A DNA stretch of 64,000 nucleotides from DASSYK01 sp036258315 (GTDB lineage: Bacteria; Actinomycetota; Thermoleophilia; Solirubrobacterales; 70-9), in NCBI GenBank assembly GCA_036258315.1, contig DATADX010000040.1, positions 1 through 64,000 of the forward strand, given 5' to 3'. Position numbers and translations under genes: made by a program. Of this stretch, positions 34,528 to 45,367 are shown one piece after another. Under the pieces are notes generated by a model. The model was given only the letters and a program-made list of their open reading frames with translations. It was not told the origin of the DNA and searched no databases. Position 1 is the stretch's first letter. The number at the start of each line of letters is the position of its first letter.

Positions 34528-34946
34528 TGAGCGGGAAGCGGCGAGCCGGCGAAGAACACGTACCAGACCTGGAAGGCGACGAACCCGACCACCGCGGTGG
34601 TCATGAACAGCCGCTCGATCGGGTCGCTCTTGTGGGCACCGGGCCGCAGCCGCTCGTCGCGGAAGCTTCGGTTCCACGAGGAGCGCTGCGCCGCGTGCCG
34701 GACCGCGTCCTCCCCGACGATGCGGGTGCGGATCCAGCTGGCGGCCAGGAGGATGAGCCAGTAGCTGCCGAGGATCGTGACGACGATGAAAAGCGCGATG
34801 GGGATCGTCAGCCGGCCGCTCGGCCCTGCGATCCTCGACGCCACCCAGACCCACAACAGCGGGACGCCGAAACCGACCAGGGGCGCGACCACGACCACGA
34901 TCGCCCACTCCGCCGTGCTGTGGGCGGCGCGCCTGAGACCTGCCAT
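34524..34946 (-). CDS. small three-helix membrane protein, tandem paralog
   Basis: 140 residues from the ATG at 34946, which has GGAGGTGG 6 bases upstream. Helices: AEWAIVVVVAPLVGFGVPLLWVWVA, LTIPIALFIVVTILGSYWLILLAA, and TAVVGFVAFQVWYVFFAGSPLP at the end. Between helices two and three is a basic loop with SSWNRSFRDER and HKSDPIERLF. The neighbouring gene (35003-35434) has the same plan, indicating duplication. No family name is recognised. Co-transcribed with tetR. Confidence 0.72.
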   Translation of the reverse strand: MAGLRRAAHSTAEWAIVVVVAPLVGFGVPLLWVWVASRIAGPSGRLTIPIALFIVVTILGSYWLILLAASWIRTRIVGEDAVRHAAQRSSWNRSFRDERLRPGAHKSDPIERLFMTTAVVGFVAFQVWYVFFAGSPLPAQ

Positions 34947-34967
34947 TCGCCACCTCCATCTCGGATT

Positions 34968-34996
34968 CAGTCCTGCATTCCCATACAGGACTGTAT
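34968..34996. promoter_or_regulatory. nested palindromes, likely TetR operator
   Basis: CAGTCCTG (34968-34975) and its inverse CAGGACTG (34986-34993) are 10 bases apart; the second is centred in a perfect palindrome ATACAG-GA-CTGTAT (34983-34996). The site lies in the 56-base gap upstream of the membrane protein/tetR pair, a position for autorepression. Confidence 0.6.
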
Positions 34997-35002
34997 CTGA
35001 AA

Positions 35003-35434
35003 TTACGAGTTCGCGGGGAACGGGGCGCCCGCGAAGAAGGCGAACCAGATCGCGAACCCGATCATCGAGATGATCGCGGTGGCGACGAACAGGCGCTCGA
35101 TCGGGTCGCTGCGGTGATCGCCGGGCCGCCACGAGCTGTCACGCATGCTGCGGTTCCAGGAAGCGCGGGTCGGCCGCGTGGCCTCACGGTCGATCATCCG
35201 CGCGCGGGCCCAGGACGCGATCAGGAGCAAGCCCCAGTAGGTGGCCAGGATCCCGACGCCGATGAACAGCGCGACCGGGCCGGTGACCGCGCCGGGCTTC
35301 CCGTAGAGGCTCGACGCGATCCAGATCCAGAAAAGCGGCACGCCGAACCCGATCAGCAGGGCGCCGATCAGGGTGAGCGCGGTCGAGCCGGTCCCGACCA
35401 GGGCTCTGCGGATCGCGTGCAGGACTGCGGCCAT
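35003..35434 (-). CDS. small three-helix membrane protein, tandem paralog
   Basis: 143 residues. Helices STALTLIGALLIGFGVPLFWIWIA, VTGPVALFIGVGILATYWGLLLIA and IISMIGFAIWFAFFAGAPFP; loop ASWNRSMRDSSWRPGDHRSDPIERLF. Same layout as the product of 34524-34946, with the shared WNRS(F/M)RD and SDPIERLF motifs, so a tandem duplication. Its 3' end adjoins the palindromic operator. ATG start; function unknown. Confidence 0.7.
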   Translation of the reverse strand: MAAVLHAIRRALVGTGSTALTLIGALLIGFGVPLFWIWIASSLYGKPGAVTGPVALFIGVGILATYWGLLLIASWARARMIDREATRPTRASWNRSMRDSSWRPGDHRSDPIERLFVATAIISMIGFAIWFAFFAGAPFPANS

Positions 35435-35461
35435 CGGCCCTCCGGCGACGTTGACGGAGCC

Positions 35462-36604
35462 TCAACCGGAGGTTACAGCGGTGAGATCGCGCTCGGGATT
35501 GATCCCCCAGCGCCGCCCCGCCTCGACCAGGCCGGGCTCGAGCCCCCAGCGATCGGGGCGCTCCTCGCCGCTGTGATCGGGGCTCGCGCCCTTCAGCGCC
35601 ATGCAGCCGGCGTTGTCGCCGATCCGCCTGATCTCCTCGACCTGCTCCTCGCCGAGCCGCTGCTCGGGGGGCAGCCTCTCGAGCTCGGCGCGCTTCGCCT
35701 CGATCGGGCGCGCGTCCGGGCCCAGCTCCTGAATCAGCGTCGGCACCACGCACACGACGGCATCGTGGGCGAGGTTCCACTGGCAGGCGAGCTGCATCGG
35801 CGTCAGGCCGGCGCGCTCGGCGATCGGCCGCAGACGCTCCAGCTTGGCGCGCCCCGCCTCGATCCAGCCCGCCGGGCGGAAAGCGCGGTGATCGCCCTTC
35901 GGCAGCTCGGTGGCCGGCGTCACGTCGTCCCAGAAGAGGCCCCCATAGTCGACCACCCGGGTGATCACCCCGACGTCGTTGCCGGCCGCGGCGGCGAGGC
36001 TCAGCTCCGCCGGCCAGGGCTCGAACGGATTCAGGATCACCATCGCCCAGTCGATCCGGTCTCCGAACCGCTCCAGACAGTGGATCAGGTCCAGCGTGAA
36101 CCCATTCGCCGGGCCCGGGGCGACACCGATCTGCGCGGTGATTTTTTGCTCGCGCAAAGCCGCCATCGCGTCCCAGACGGCCTCGCTCTCATAACCCGTC
36201 CGGTCCGGGTTGTGGAGGAGCAGCACGTCGAAGGCGCCGGCGCCGATCCGCTCGAGACTGCGCTCGGCCGCCATCCGCAGGTACGCGGCGTAGCCGTCGG
36301 GGCCGCGCAGGCTCGGATCGGTGAAGCGCGGGAATCCCTTCGGCCCGTCCCGCTCGCCGTCGTAGAAGTCGTGCCCGACGGCGCCGACGAGGCTGTAGCT
36401 CTCGCGGGACACCCCCGCGAGCGCGCGGCCGAGCAGCGCGTCCGCCTCTCCCTGGCCGTAGGCGTCGGCGGTCAGGACCGTATCGATCCCTCCCGCGCTG
36501 GGACGCAGCAATGCCTCGAGGCGCCCTTCCTCGATGGCGTCGCCGAAGCGCAGGTAGCGCCCTCCGCTCCAGGTTCCGATCGCCGCTCTTCCGGGCGCGC
36601 TCAC
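35462..36604 (-). CDS. aldo/keto reductase family protein
   Basis: 380 residues from the GTG at 36604. A TIM barrel of the AKR family is indicated by IDTVLTADAYGQGEADALLGRAL (catalytic Asp and Tyr positions), FDVLLLHNPDRTGY (His), QIGVAPG, WAMVILNPFEPW, and QLACQWNLAHDAVVCVVPT. The strand that normally carries the catalytic Lys (TK-G) reads SLVGAVGHDF, so that Lys appears absent, which may mean altered chemistry. Divergent from pepF with a 91-base shared region. Substrate unknown. Confidence 0.78.
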   Translation of the reverse strand: MSAPGRAAIGTWSGGRYLRFGDAIEEGRLEALLRPSAGGIDTVLTADAYGQGEADALLGRALAGVSRESYSLVGAVGHDFYDGERDGPKGFPRFTDPSLRGPDGYAAYLRMAAERSLERIGAGAFDVLLLHNPDRTGYESEAVWDAMAALREQKITAQIGVAPGPANGFTLDLIHCLERFGDRIDWAMVILNPFEPWPAELSLAAAAGNDVGVITRVVDYGGLFWDDVTPATELPKGDHRAFRPAGWIEAGRAKLERLRPIAERAGLTPMQLACQWNLAHDAVVCVVPTLIQELGPDARPIEAKRAELERLPPEQRLGEEQVEEIRRIGDNAGCMALKGASPDHSGEERPDRWGLEPGLVEAGRRWGINPERDLTAVTSG

Positions 36605-36695
36605 CGCGCAAACGCTAGCGAGCGGCCGTGGTCGCGCGGCGCTCGTGCTGAGCGTCGGCACGAGCCGGCTGAGGCGAGCAGCTAACTTCCGGGTG

Positions 36696-38534
36696 ATGGC
36701 AGACACCGCCGCGACCGCGCTCGAGGACGTCACCTGGGACCTCTCCCACCTGCTCGACGGTGAGGCGACGGATGGCGACGACGAAGCGGCGGTCGGGGCG
36801 CTGCTCAACCGGGCCGAGCAGCGCGCAGCGGAGTTCGCCGAGCGCTACGAGGGGAAGGTCGGCGAGCTCGACGGGCCCGGGCTCAGGCAGGCGATGGAGG
36901 CGCTGGCGGAGATCTCGGAGCTGGCCGGCCGAGCCGCGAACTACGCGCATCTGCGCTTCTCGGCCGACACGGAGGACCCGGCGAACGGCGCCTTGGTGCA
37001 GATGGTCAGCGAGCGCGGCACCGCGATCCAGACGAAGCTGCTCTTCTTCGAGCTCGAGTGGGTCGAGGTGCCCGACGAGCGTGCCGAGGCGCTGCTCGCG
37101 ACCGAGGGACTCGAGTTCGCGAGCCACTACCTGCGGATGGAGCGGCGCTACCGGCCGCACCTTCTCTCGAAGCCCGAGGAGACGATCTCGACCGAGCTCT
37201 CGGTCAGCGGCCGCGGTGCCTGGACGCGTCTCTTCGACGAGCTCACCTCGGCGATCCGGGTCGAGCTCGAGGGAGAGGCCGAGCCGGTCTCGCTCGACGT
37301 CGCGCTCTCACGGCTCTTCAACCCGGACCGCGAGGTGCGCCGCAAGACCGCCGAGTCCGTCACCGGCGCGCTCGAGCCCGGCCTCCGCACCCGGGGCTAC
37401 GTGTTCAACACGCTGCTCCAGGACAAGGCGATCAAGGACCGGCTGCGGCACTACCCGCACTGGCTCGCCTCGCGGAACCTCGCCAACGAGGCCTCGGACG
37501 AGTCCGTCCAGGCGCTCGTCGAAGCGGTCAAGGGCCGCTACGACCTCGCTCGCCGCTGGTACGCGACCAAGGCGCGCCTGCTCGGGATCGAGCGGCTCGC
37601 CGACTACGACCGGATGGCGGCGGTGACCGCCGACGAGGAGGAGATCCGCTGGGGCGCCGGGCGCGAGCTCGTGCTCGACTCGTTCGGCTCCTTCTCGGAC
37701 CGCGCCGCCGAGATCGCGAGCCGCTTCTTCGCCGAGCGCTGGATCGACGCTCCGCCCAACCCCTCCAAGCGCGGCGGCGCCTTCAGCGCCTCGACCGTGC
37801 CCTCGGTCCACCCGTACGTGATGCTCAACTACACGGACCGTCGCCGCGACGTGCTCACCCTCGCCCACGAGCTCGGTCACGGCCTCCATCAGACGCTCGC
37901 CCGCGAGCAGGGCATCTTCCACCAGGACACGCCGCTGACGGTCGCCGAGACGGCCTCGGTGTTCGCCGAGGAGATCGTCTTCGGCCGCCTCCTCGAGCAG
38001 GCGACCGAGCCCGGCTCGCGGCTGGGCCTCCTCGCCGAGGCCGTCGAGGGTCAGATCGCGACCGTCTTCCGCCAGATCGCGATGAACCAGTTCGAGGACC
38101 GCGTCCACAACGCCCGCCGCAGCGAGGGCGAGCTCGCGGTCGACCGGATCGGTGAGTTCTGGGCCGAGACCCAGCACGAGCTGCTCGGCGATTCCGTCGA
38201 GCTCACCGACGGCTACCGCTTGTGGTGGTCATACGTCCCCCACTTCATCGGCTCGCCGGGCTACGTCTACGCCTATGCGTTCGGCCAGCTGCTCGCTCTC
38301 TCCGTCTACCGCCTCTACCTCGAGCGCGGCGAGGAGATGGTCCCCTCCTACCTCGAGATGCTCGCCGCCGGCGGCTCGATGTCGCCGGAGGAGCTCGGCA
38401 AGATCGTCGGCGTCGACCTCACCGACCCGAGCTTCTGGGAAACTGGCCTCGACCTCGTCGCCGAGCAGGTCGACCAGGCTGTCGAGGCCGCCGAGGCCGT
38501 GATCGCCGAAAGAGAACGAGCCGCGAAGCAGTAA
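36696..38534 (+). CDS. pepF: M3-family oligoendopeptidase F
   Basis: 612 residues from the ATG at 36696 (GGGTG just upstream). The zinc-protease core is TLAHELGHGLHQTLA (HExxH) with the third ligand in TVAETASVFAEEI, as in M3B oligoendopeptidases. The long helical N-terminal half (LEDVTWDLSHLLDG start, NYAHLRFSADTEDP) encloses the active site. It degrades short peptides in the cytosol. No signal peptide. Confidence 0.93.
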   Translation: MADTAATALEDVTWDLSHLLDGEATDGDDEAAVGALLNRAEQRAAEFAERYEGKVGELDGPGLRQAMEALAEISELAGRAANYAHLRFSADTEDPANGALVQMVSERGTAIQTKLLFFELEWVEVPDERAEALLATEGLEFASHYLRMERRYRPHLLSKPEETISTELSVSGRGAWTRLFDELTSAIRVELEGEAEPVSLDVALSRLFNPDREVRRKTAESVTGALEPGLRTRGYVFNTLLQDKAIKDRLRHYPHWLASRNLANEASDESVQALVEAVKGRYDLARRWYATKARLLGIERLADYDRMAAVTADEEEIRWGAGRELVLDSFGSFSDRAAEIASRFFAERWIDAPPNPSKRGGAFSASTVPSVHPYVMLNYTDRRRDVLTLAHELGHGLHQTLAREQGIFHQDTPLTVAETASVFAEEIVFGRLLEQATEPGSRLGLLAEAVEGQIATVFRQIAMNQFEDRVHNARRSEGELAVDRIGEFWAETQHELLGDSVELTDGYRLWWSYVPHFIGSPGYVYAYAFGQLLALSVYRLYLERGEEMVPSYLEMLAAGGSMSPEELGKIVGVDLTDPSFWETGLDLVAEQVDQAVEAAEAVIAERERAAKQ

Positions 38535-38596
38535 CCGCCCCCGGCCGTGGTCAAGGAAACAGTCGGCTGGCCCGGCGCAGCGGCGGGAACGAGCTG

Positions 38597-41188
<2,592 letters not shown>

Positions 41189-41503
41189 CTCGCTCTGCCT
41201 CTGGTCTATCAGCCGCTCCGGCTGTCTGGTCTGGGCTCTGGTCGGGTCGGGTGGCTTTCCAGTTCTTGTGTCTGCGGGAACGCAGACTGTCCGGGGGCCC
41301 TATCGGTATCGGCTCCTGGCTTGCCGAGGTTGACGTGACCTCCGGTTTGTCGGGGACGGCGAGAGGCCAGTATAGCCGGGGCGTTTCCCGGGCCGGCCAC
41401 CTCGAAAGCCGCGTTTCAGGATCTCCCTGCAATCTGCGAAATTCACATTCGGGCCCGGTCCGGCCGCTGACTCGCGTCCCCTGATCGCGGTAGCTTGCCG
41501 CGC
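41189..41503 (-). other. 315-base intergenic region: clpC promoter, leader and upstream of a divergent gene
   Basis: No gene is seen in either direction. It holds a -10-like TATACT (minus, 41374-41369) without a good -35, implying a clpC leader of about 170 bases, and a perfect 7-bp-arm palindrome inside that leader. The rest is unremarkable. Confidence 0.55.
41270..41287. promoter_or_regulatory. perfect palindrome in clpC leader
   Basis: GTCTGCG-GGAA-CGCAGAC, 7-bp arms. It is not the HAIR (HspR) consensus; it loosely recalls palindromic ClgR-type sites. It could equally be an RNA hairpin in the leader. 82 bases upstream of the clpC start. Confidence 0.42.
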
Positions 41504-42127
41504 GTGAATCCCCTGCAAGAGGCGCGCAACCGAGCCGCTCGCTCCTGGCGCACGGCTCGCGACGGGACCAAGCGCACCACGGGCTGGGTCACGGGCGGGC
41601 TCCGCGGCGCCTTCCGAAGAGCGGGCGGGGCCGTCCCCCGTGCGGGCTTTCCGGGGAGGATTCGCGCCCGTCCTCGGGCGGCCGCGGCGTGGGCCGGCGC
41701 GGCGCTGCTCGTCGCGGCGTGGATCGGGTGGACCGTCTACGCCTGGATCGAGAACGGCGCCGCAGCCGGCATCGGCGTGCTGATCTCGTGGCCCGCCGTG
41801 GCCGTGGCGCTCGCCCTGCTCGCGTCTCCGTTCGTCGGCGCCGGCCTGCTCGTGCGCCGCCACCGCAGAGCCGCGGACGGTCCCGCCGTGGCGGCGGGCG
41901 ACGCGACCGAGGCGGCGGACGGGTCGGACGCAGACTCGGAAGCGGAAACGGCGGACGGCTCGGACGTAGACTCGGAAGCCGAGACGGCAGCCGGCGACGA
42001 GACGCCGGCGGAAGACGAGGAGACGCCAGATGACGGGCGGACGGCGGACGGCGACGCGACAGCGGACGGCGACGGACCGCGGGCCGAGGGCGAGGCGCGC
42101 GAGCGCGACGAAGCCGAGGCCGGCTAG
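41504..42127 (+). CDS. membrane protein with acidic Asp/Ser/Glu repeat tail
   Basis: About 207 residues. A basic N-terminus (RNRAARSWRTARDGTKRTTGWVTGGLRGAFRRAGG) precedes two helices (AAAAWAGAALLVAAWIGWTVYAW, GIGVLISWPAVAVALALLASPFVGAGLLV). The C-terminal 85 residues are very acidic with an imperfect duplication (DGSDADSEAETA, DGSDVDSEAETA), which is low-complexity DNA rather than a fold. Start GTG 41504, with a TTG 9 bases upstream as alternative. Not recognised. Its last 98 bases overlap the next gene. Confidence 0.55.
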   Translation: MNPLQEARNRAARSWRTARDGTKRTTGWVTGGLRGAFRRAGGAVPRAGFPGRIRARPRAAAAWAGAALLVAAWIGWTVYAWIENGAAAGIGVLISWPAVAVALALLASPFVGAGLLVRRHRRAADGPAVAAGDATEAADGSDADSEAETADGSDVDSEAETAAGDETPAEDEETPDDGRTADGDATADGDGPRAEGEARERDEAEAG

Positions 42128-42416
42128 CCGTCCCCTCCTCTCGACGCCCGAGGCGCGCGAGGTTCTGCGCCGGGCCCGCTCGGTCCCGGAGGGCTTCGTG
42201 ACCACGTACGGCGACCTCCGTCCCGAGGCGCCGCGCTTCGCCGGAGCCGTGATGTCCGCCTGCAACGAACCCGACGTTCCCTGGCACCGGATCGTGCGCG
42301 CCGACGGCACGCTCGCCGTCGGGGAGCCCCAGCGCCGCCTGCTCGAGGCGGAGGGAGTGCCGTTCAGGGGGAAGCGGGTCGACCTCGCCGTCGCCTGGGT
42401 GCCGGCCGTGCGGTAG
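42030..42416 (+). CDS. alkyltransferase-like (ATL) DNA-binding protein
   Basis: 128 residues. From about 38 it is the MGMT DNA-binding domain: STPEAREVLRRARSVPEGFVTTYGDL, AGAVMSACNEPDVPWHRIVRADGTLA. The alkyl-acceptor PCHR is PWHR here, so the reactive Cys is Trp, the hallmark of ATL proteins that bind O6-alkylguanine and hand it to nucleotide excision repair. The only in-frame start is the ATG at 42030, which lies within the preceding gene (98-base overlap) and adds a basic, probably unstructured leader. Confidence 0.82.
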   Translation: MTGGRRTATRQRTATDRGPRARRASATKPRPASRPLLSTPEAREVLRRARSVPEGFVTTYGDLRPEAPRFAGAVMSACNEPDVPWHRIVRADGTLAVGEPQRRLLEAEGVPFRGKRVDLAVAWVPAVR

Positions 42417-42442
42417 GCGGTGAATCGCGACCGTAGGGAGGC

Positions 42443-43963
42443 TCAGGTCGCTTCGGGCTTCGCCCTTCGCTCCGAGATGGTGCGGCCCGGCGGCTGTTCG
42501 GTCCTCATCGCCGGGAACAACACGACCTCGCGCAGCGTCTTTGCGCCGGTCAGAATCATCACCAGGCGGTCGATGCCGAGCCCGGCGCCGCCGGTGGGGG
42601 GCATCCCCTGTTCGAGCGCGTGGACGAATCCCTCGTCGTAGGGCTGGGTCTCCTCGTCGCCGCGGGCGATCTCCTCCCGCTGGGCCTCGAAGCGGCGGCG
42701 CTGCTCGTCGGGATCGTTGAGCTCGGTGAAGGCGTTGGAGATCTCCATCCCGCCGACGAATGCCTCCCAGCGCTCGACCAGTCCCTCCTCGGAGCGATGG
42801 CGCTTCGCGAACGGCGACAGCTCGACGGGGTAGTCGATGATGAAGGTGGGCTGGATCAGGGTCGGCTCGACCTCCTTGGAGAGGAGCCCGTCGACGAGCT
42901 TGCCCCAGCCCTCGTGGGGATCCGCCTCCGTGCCCATCGCCGCGGCGAGCGCCTCGCGCGATGGGTGCTCCATCACGTCGATGCCCATCCTCTCTTTGAT
43001 CGCGTCGCGCAGGGTGACGCGCCGCCACGGCGGCGACAGGTCGATCTTCTCTCCATCGCGCTCGACCGTCGTCGTGCCGAGCACCTTCTCCGCGACGTTG
43101 CTGACCAGCTCCTCGAGCTCGGCGGCGACGTCGTTGTAGTCGGCATATGCCTCGTACCACTCGAGCATCGTGAACTCGGGGTTGTGCTTGTGCGAGAGAC
43201 CCTCGTTGCGGAAGTCCTTGCCGAGCTCGTAGACGCGGTCGATGCCGCCGACGATCAGGCGCTTGAGGTAGAGCTCGGTCGCGATCCGGAGGTACAGGTC
43301 GCGGTCGAGCGCGTTGTGGTGGGTCGTGAAAGGCCGCGCCAGGGCCCCGCCGTAGAGCGGCTGCAGGACCGGCGTCTCGACCTCCACGAAGCCACGGTCG
43401 TCGAACCAGCGCCTCACCTCGGCGATCGTCTGGGCGCGCCTCAGGAAGAGCTCGCGCGTCTCCTCGTTGGCGATCAGGTCCAGCTCGCGCCGCCGGTAGC
43501 GGGTCTCCAAGTCCTCGAGACCGTGGAACTTCTCCGGCGGCGGCCTGAGGCTCTTCGAGAGCAGCTCCCAGGACTCGGCCCTGACGCTGAGCTCGCCGCG
43601 CTTGCTGGCGAACACGGTGCCCTCGATCCCGACGATGTCGCCGATGTCCAGGGCGAGCAGGCCCTCGTAGGTGTCCCCCAGCTCGTCCACCCGCGCCTGG
43701 ACCTGGATCTCCCCGGTGCCGTCGCGGAGATCGAGGAACGAGGCCTTGCCGTGGCCGCGTCGCGCGGTCAGCCTGCCCGCGAGCCGGTAGCGGTGATCGG
43801 TCTCGGCGCCCGGCTCGAGGCCCTGGTGCGCTTCCCGGATCACCGCGATCTCGGTCCGGTCGGGGAACCCGTGGGGGAACGGCTCGATCCCCTGCTCACG
43901 CAGGCGCTCCAGCTTCGCGCGGCGGTCGTCGAGTGGGCTGCCCGCTTCGGGCGCGTCGGCCAT
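42443..43963 (-). CDS. lysS: lysine--tRNA ligase, class II
   Basis: 506 residues from the ATG at 43963. N-terminal OB anticodon domain (LAGRLTARRGHGKASFLDLRDGTGEIQVQ), then class II motifs: FVEVETPVLQPLYGGALARPF (motif 1), FRNEGLSHKHNPEFTMLEWYEAYADY (motif 2), GAGLGIDRLVMILTG (motif 3). A TTG at 43972 is an alternative start. It sits between dusB-type genes and clpC as in Bacillus. Confidence 0.95.
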   Translation of the reverse strand: MADAPEAGSPLDDRRAKLERLREQGIEPFPHGFPDRTEIAVIREAHQGLEPGAETDHRYRLAGRLTARRGHGKASFLDLRDGTGEIQVQARVDELGDTYEGLLALDIGDIVGIEGTVFASKRGELSVRAESWELLSKSLRPPPEKFHGLEDLETRYRRRELDLIANEETRELFLRRAQTIAEVRRWFDDRGFVEVETPVLQPLYGGALARPFTTHHNALDRDLYLRIATELYLKRLIVGGIDRVYELGKDFRNEGLSHKHNPEFTMLEWYEAYADYNDVAAELEELVSNVAEKVLGTTTVERDGEKIDLSPPWRRVTLRDAIKERMGIDVMEHPSREALAAAMGTEADPHEGWGKLVDGLLSKEVEPTLIQPTFIIDYPVELSPFAKRHRSEEGLVERWEAFVGGMEISNAFTELNDPDEQRRRFEAQREEIARGDEETQPYDEGFVHALEQGMPPTGGAGLGIDRLVMILTGAKTLREVVLFPAMRTEQPPGRTISERRAKPEAT

Positions 43964-44015
43964 GGGGGGCAACCCTAAGGAAATCGGCGGCGAAGCAGGC
44001 GAAGCTAGGCGCGGG

Positions 44016-44702
44016 CTACTTCTTCTTCTTCTTCTTGCACTTGCTCCTCGCCGCCGCGGCCCCCTTCTTCCCCTTCTTCTTCTTGCACGGCCTGCTCAGC
44101 AGCCCGACGTCGTCGACCGCCGTGTTCACGAGCCGGTTGCCGGCGTTGTCGGTCGGGTTCGTGAAGCTGAGGGTCAGGGTGTGGGGCTTGCCGTTGGCGA
44201 ACCTCGACACGTCGCGGCTCACCTCGCCGTACGCGGTCAGGAACCCCGGCGTGTCCTTGGTCGCCGTGAAGACCGTGGTCGAGTCGATCGTGGCGCTGAA
44301 CACCTCGTCGCCGTCACCGCCCGTGGTCGGCTGCTTGAAGAAGAAGCTCAGCTTCGCCTTCCCGCGCGGAATCGTGATGCTCTGTGCGAGCGAGCTCGAC
44401 TGCGCGGCGCCGTCGGGCGCGCCGCCGAACCACGCGAACCAGAGCCCCGTTCGCGGCGCCATCGGCCCGTCGCCGAGCGGCGGCGAGGGGTTCCCGTCAC
44501 CGCAGAGCGCGGGCTCGCCCTGGGTGCAGAGCGGGCTGCCGAACACGGTGTCGGCCTCGAACCAGCTCGGGCTGTTGCCCCCCTGACCGCTGACCGCGGA
44601 CGAGCCCTCGAAGCTCGGATCCTTGAGCAGCTGAGCGGCGCCGGCCGGTGACGCCCAGGCCAGCATCGCCAAAGCAACGGCAATCAGGATTCCCCGCCTC
44701 AT
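44016..44702 (-). CDS. secreted protein with C-terminal Cys/Lys-rich tail
   Basis: 228 residues from the ATG at 44702: signal peptide MRRGILIAVALAMLAWASPAGA, a beta-rich body resembling carbohydrate-binding or discoidin-like jelly rolls (LLKDPSFEGSSAVSG, RFANGKPHTLTLSFTNPTDNAGNRLVNTAVDDVGLL), then a striking tail with two Cys each followed by poly-Lys (CKKKKGKKG... CKKKKKK). The tail could bind acidic wall polymers or be a sorting element; neither is shown by sequence. No catalytic motif. Not assigned to a named family. Confidence 0.62.
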   Translation of the reverse strand: MRRGILIAVALAMLAWASPAGAAQLLKDPSFEGSSAVSGQGGNSPSWFEADTVFGSPLCTQGEPALCGDGNPSPPLGDGPMAPRTGLWFAWFGGAPDGAAQSSSLAQSITIPRGKAKLSFFFKQPTTGGDGDEVFSATIDSTTVFTATKDTPGFLTAYGEVSRDVSRFANGKPHTLTLSFTNPTDNAGNRLVNTAVDDVGLLSRPCKKKKGKKGAAAARSKCKKKKKK

Positions 44703-44746
44703 CGGCGCGAATTTACACCGAGCCGAAGCGGCCGTCAATCAGCCGC

Positions 44747-45223
44747 TCAGGCCGCCTCGATCTTGGTGACCTTGAGCTTCCGCTTCGGGCCGCGCGGCAC
44801 CTCCACCGTGACGACCTCGTTCTTCTTCGCACCGATCAGCGCCTTCCCGATCGGCGACTCGTTCGAGAGCTTCTGCTCGGCGGGGTCGGCCTCTGCGGCG
44901 CCGACGAGCTTGAACTTCTGGGACTTGCCGGACTTCTGGTCCTTGACGTGGACGACCGCTCCGACGGTGACCTGCTCCGTGTCGACGGCCTTGTCATCGA
45001 TCACGGTGGACCGGCGGAGGCGGTCCTGAAGCTGCGAGATGCGCTGCTCGAGCATCGCCTGCTCGTTCTTGGCATCGTCGTACTCGGCGTTCTCGGAGAT
45101 GTCGCCGAACTCACGTGCGTCCTTGATCCGGTCGGCGACCTCGCGCCGCTTGTCCGTCTGGAGGTAGTTCAGCTCTTCCTTGAGCTTCTCGAGGCCCTCC
45201 TCGGTGATCAGTGTCTCGCGCAC
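44747..45223 (-). CDS. greA: transcription elongation factor GreA
   Basis: 158 residues: N-terminal coiled coil (LITEEGLEKLKEELNYLQTDKRREVADRIKDAREFGDISENAEYDDAKNEQAMLEQRI) with the acidic D-x-ENAEY tip, and a C-terminal FKBP-like domain with VHVKDQKSGKSQKFKLVGAAEADP and NESPIGKALIGAK. It rescues backtracked RNA polymerase. The GTG start follows GGAAGAGGTAGGA; a TATAAT lies about 108 bases upstream. Confidence 0.95.
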   Translation of the reverse strand: MRETLITEEGLEKLKEELNYLQTDKRREVADRIKDAREFGDISENAEYDDAKNEQAMLEQRISQLQDRLRRSTVIDDKAVDTEQVTVGAVVHVKDQKSGKSQKFKLVGAAEADPAEQKLSNESPIGKALIGAKKNEVVTVEVPRGPKRKLKVTKIEAA

Positions 45224-45330
45224 TCCTACCTCTTCCTGCTAGTCGGGTTGGGGACAAATCCCTGCTGATAAGCGAAAACGAGCCCGCGCCGCCGTTTTCT
45301 GCTGCCACGACGACCCGGGCGAAGCGCGGC

Positions 45331-45336
45331 ATTATA
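45331..45336 (-). promoter_or_regulatory. greA -10 element
   Basis: Consensus TATAAT on the minus strand, 108 bases upstream of the greA GTG. No -35 resembling TTGACA at 17 bases (the region reads AAAGGC). Confidence 0.5.
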
Positions 45337-45350
45337 GCGACGCGCGAACA

Positions 45351-45367
45351 CCGGCCTTTCAGGCCGG
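45351..45367 (-). terminator. hairpin over the hydrolase stop codon
   Basis: CCGGCCT-GAA-AGGCCGG, 7-bp arms, overlaps the stop codon of the alpha/beta hydrolase gene and lies just before the greA promoter on the same strand. Confidence 0.5.

Noticed and set aside
41270..41287. HAIR element for HspR
   Set aside because: Sequence does not match CTTGAGT-N7-ACTCAAG.
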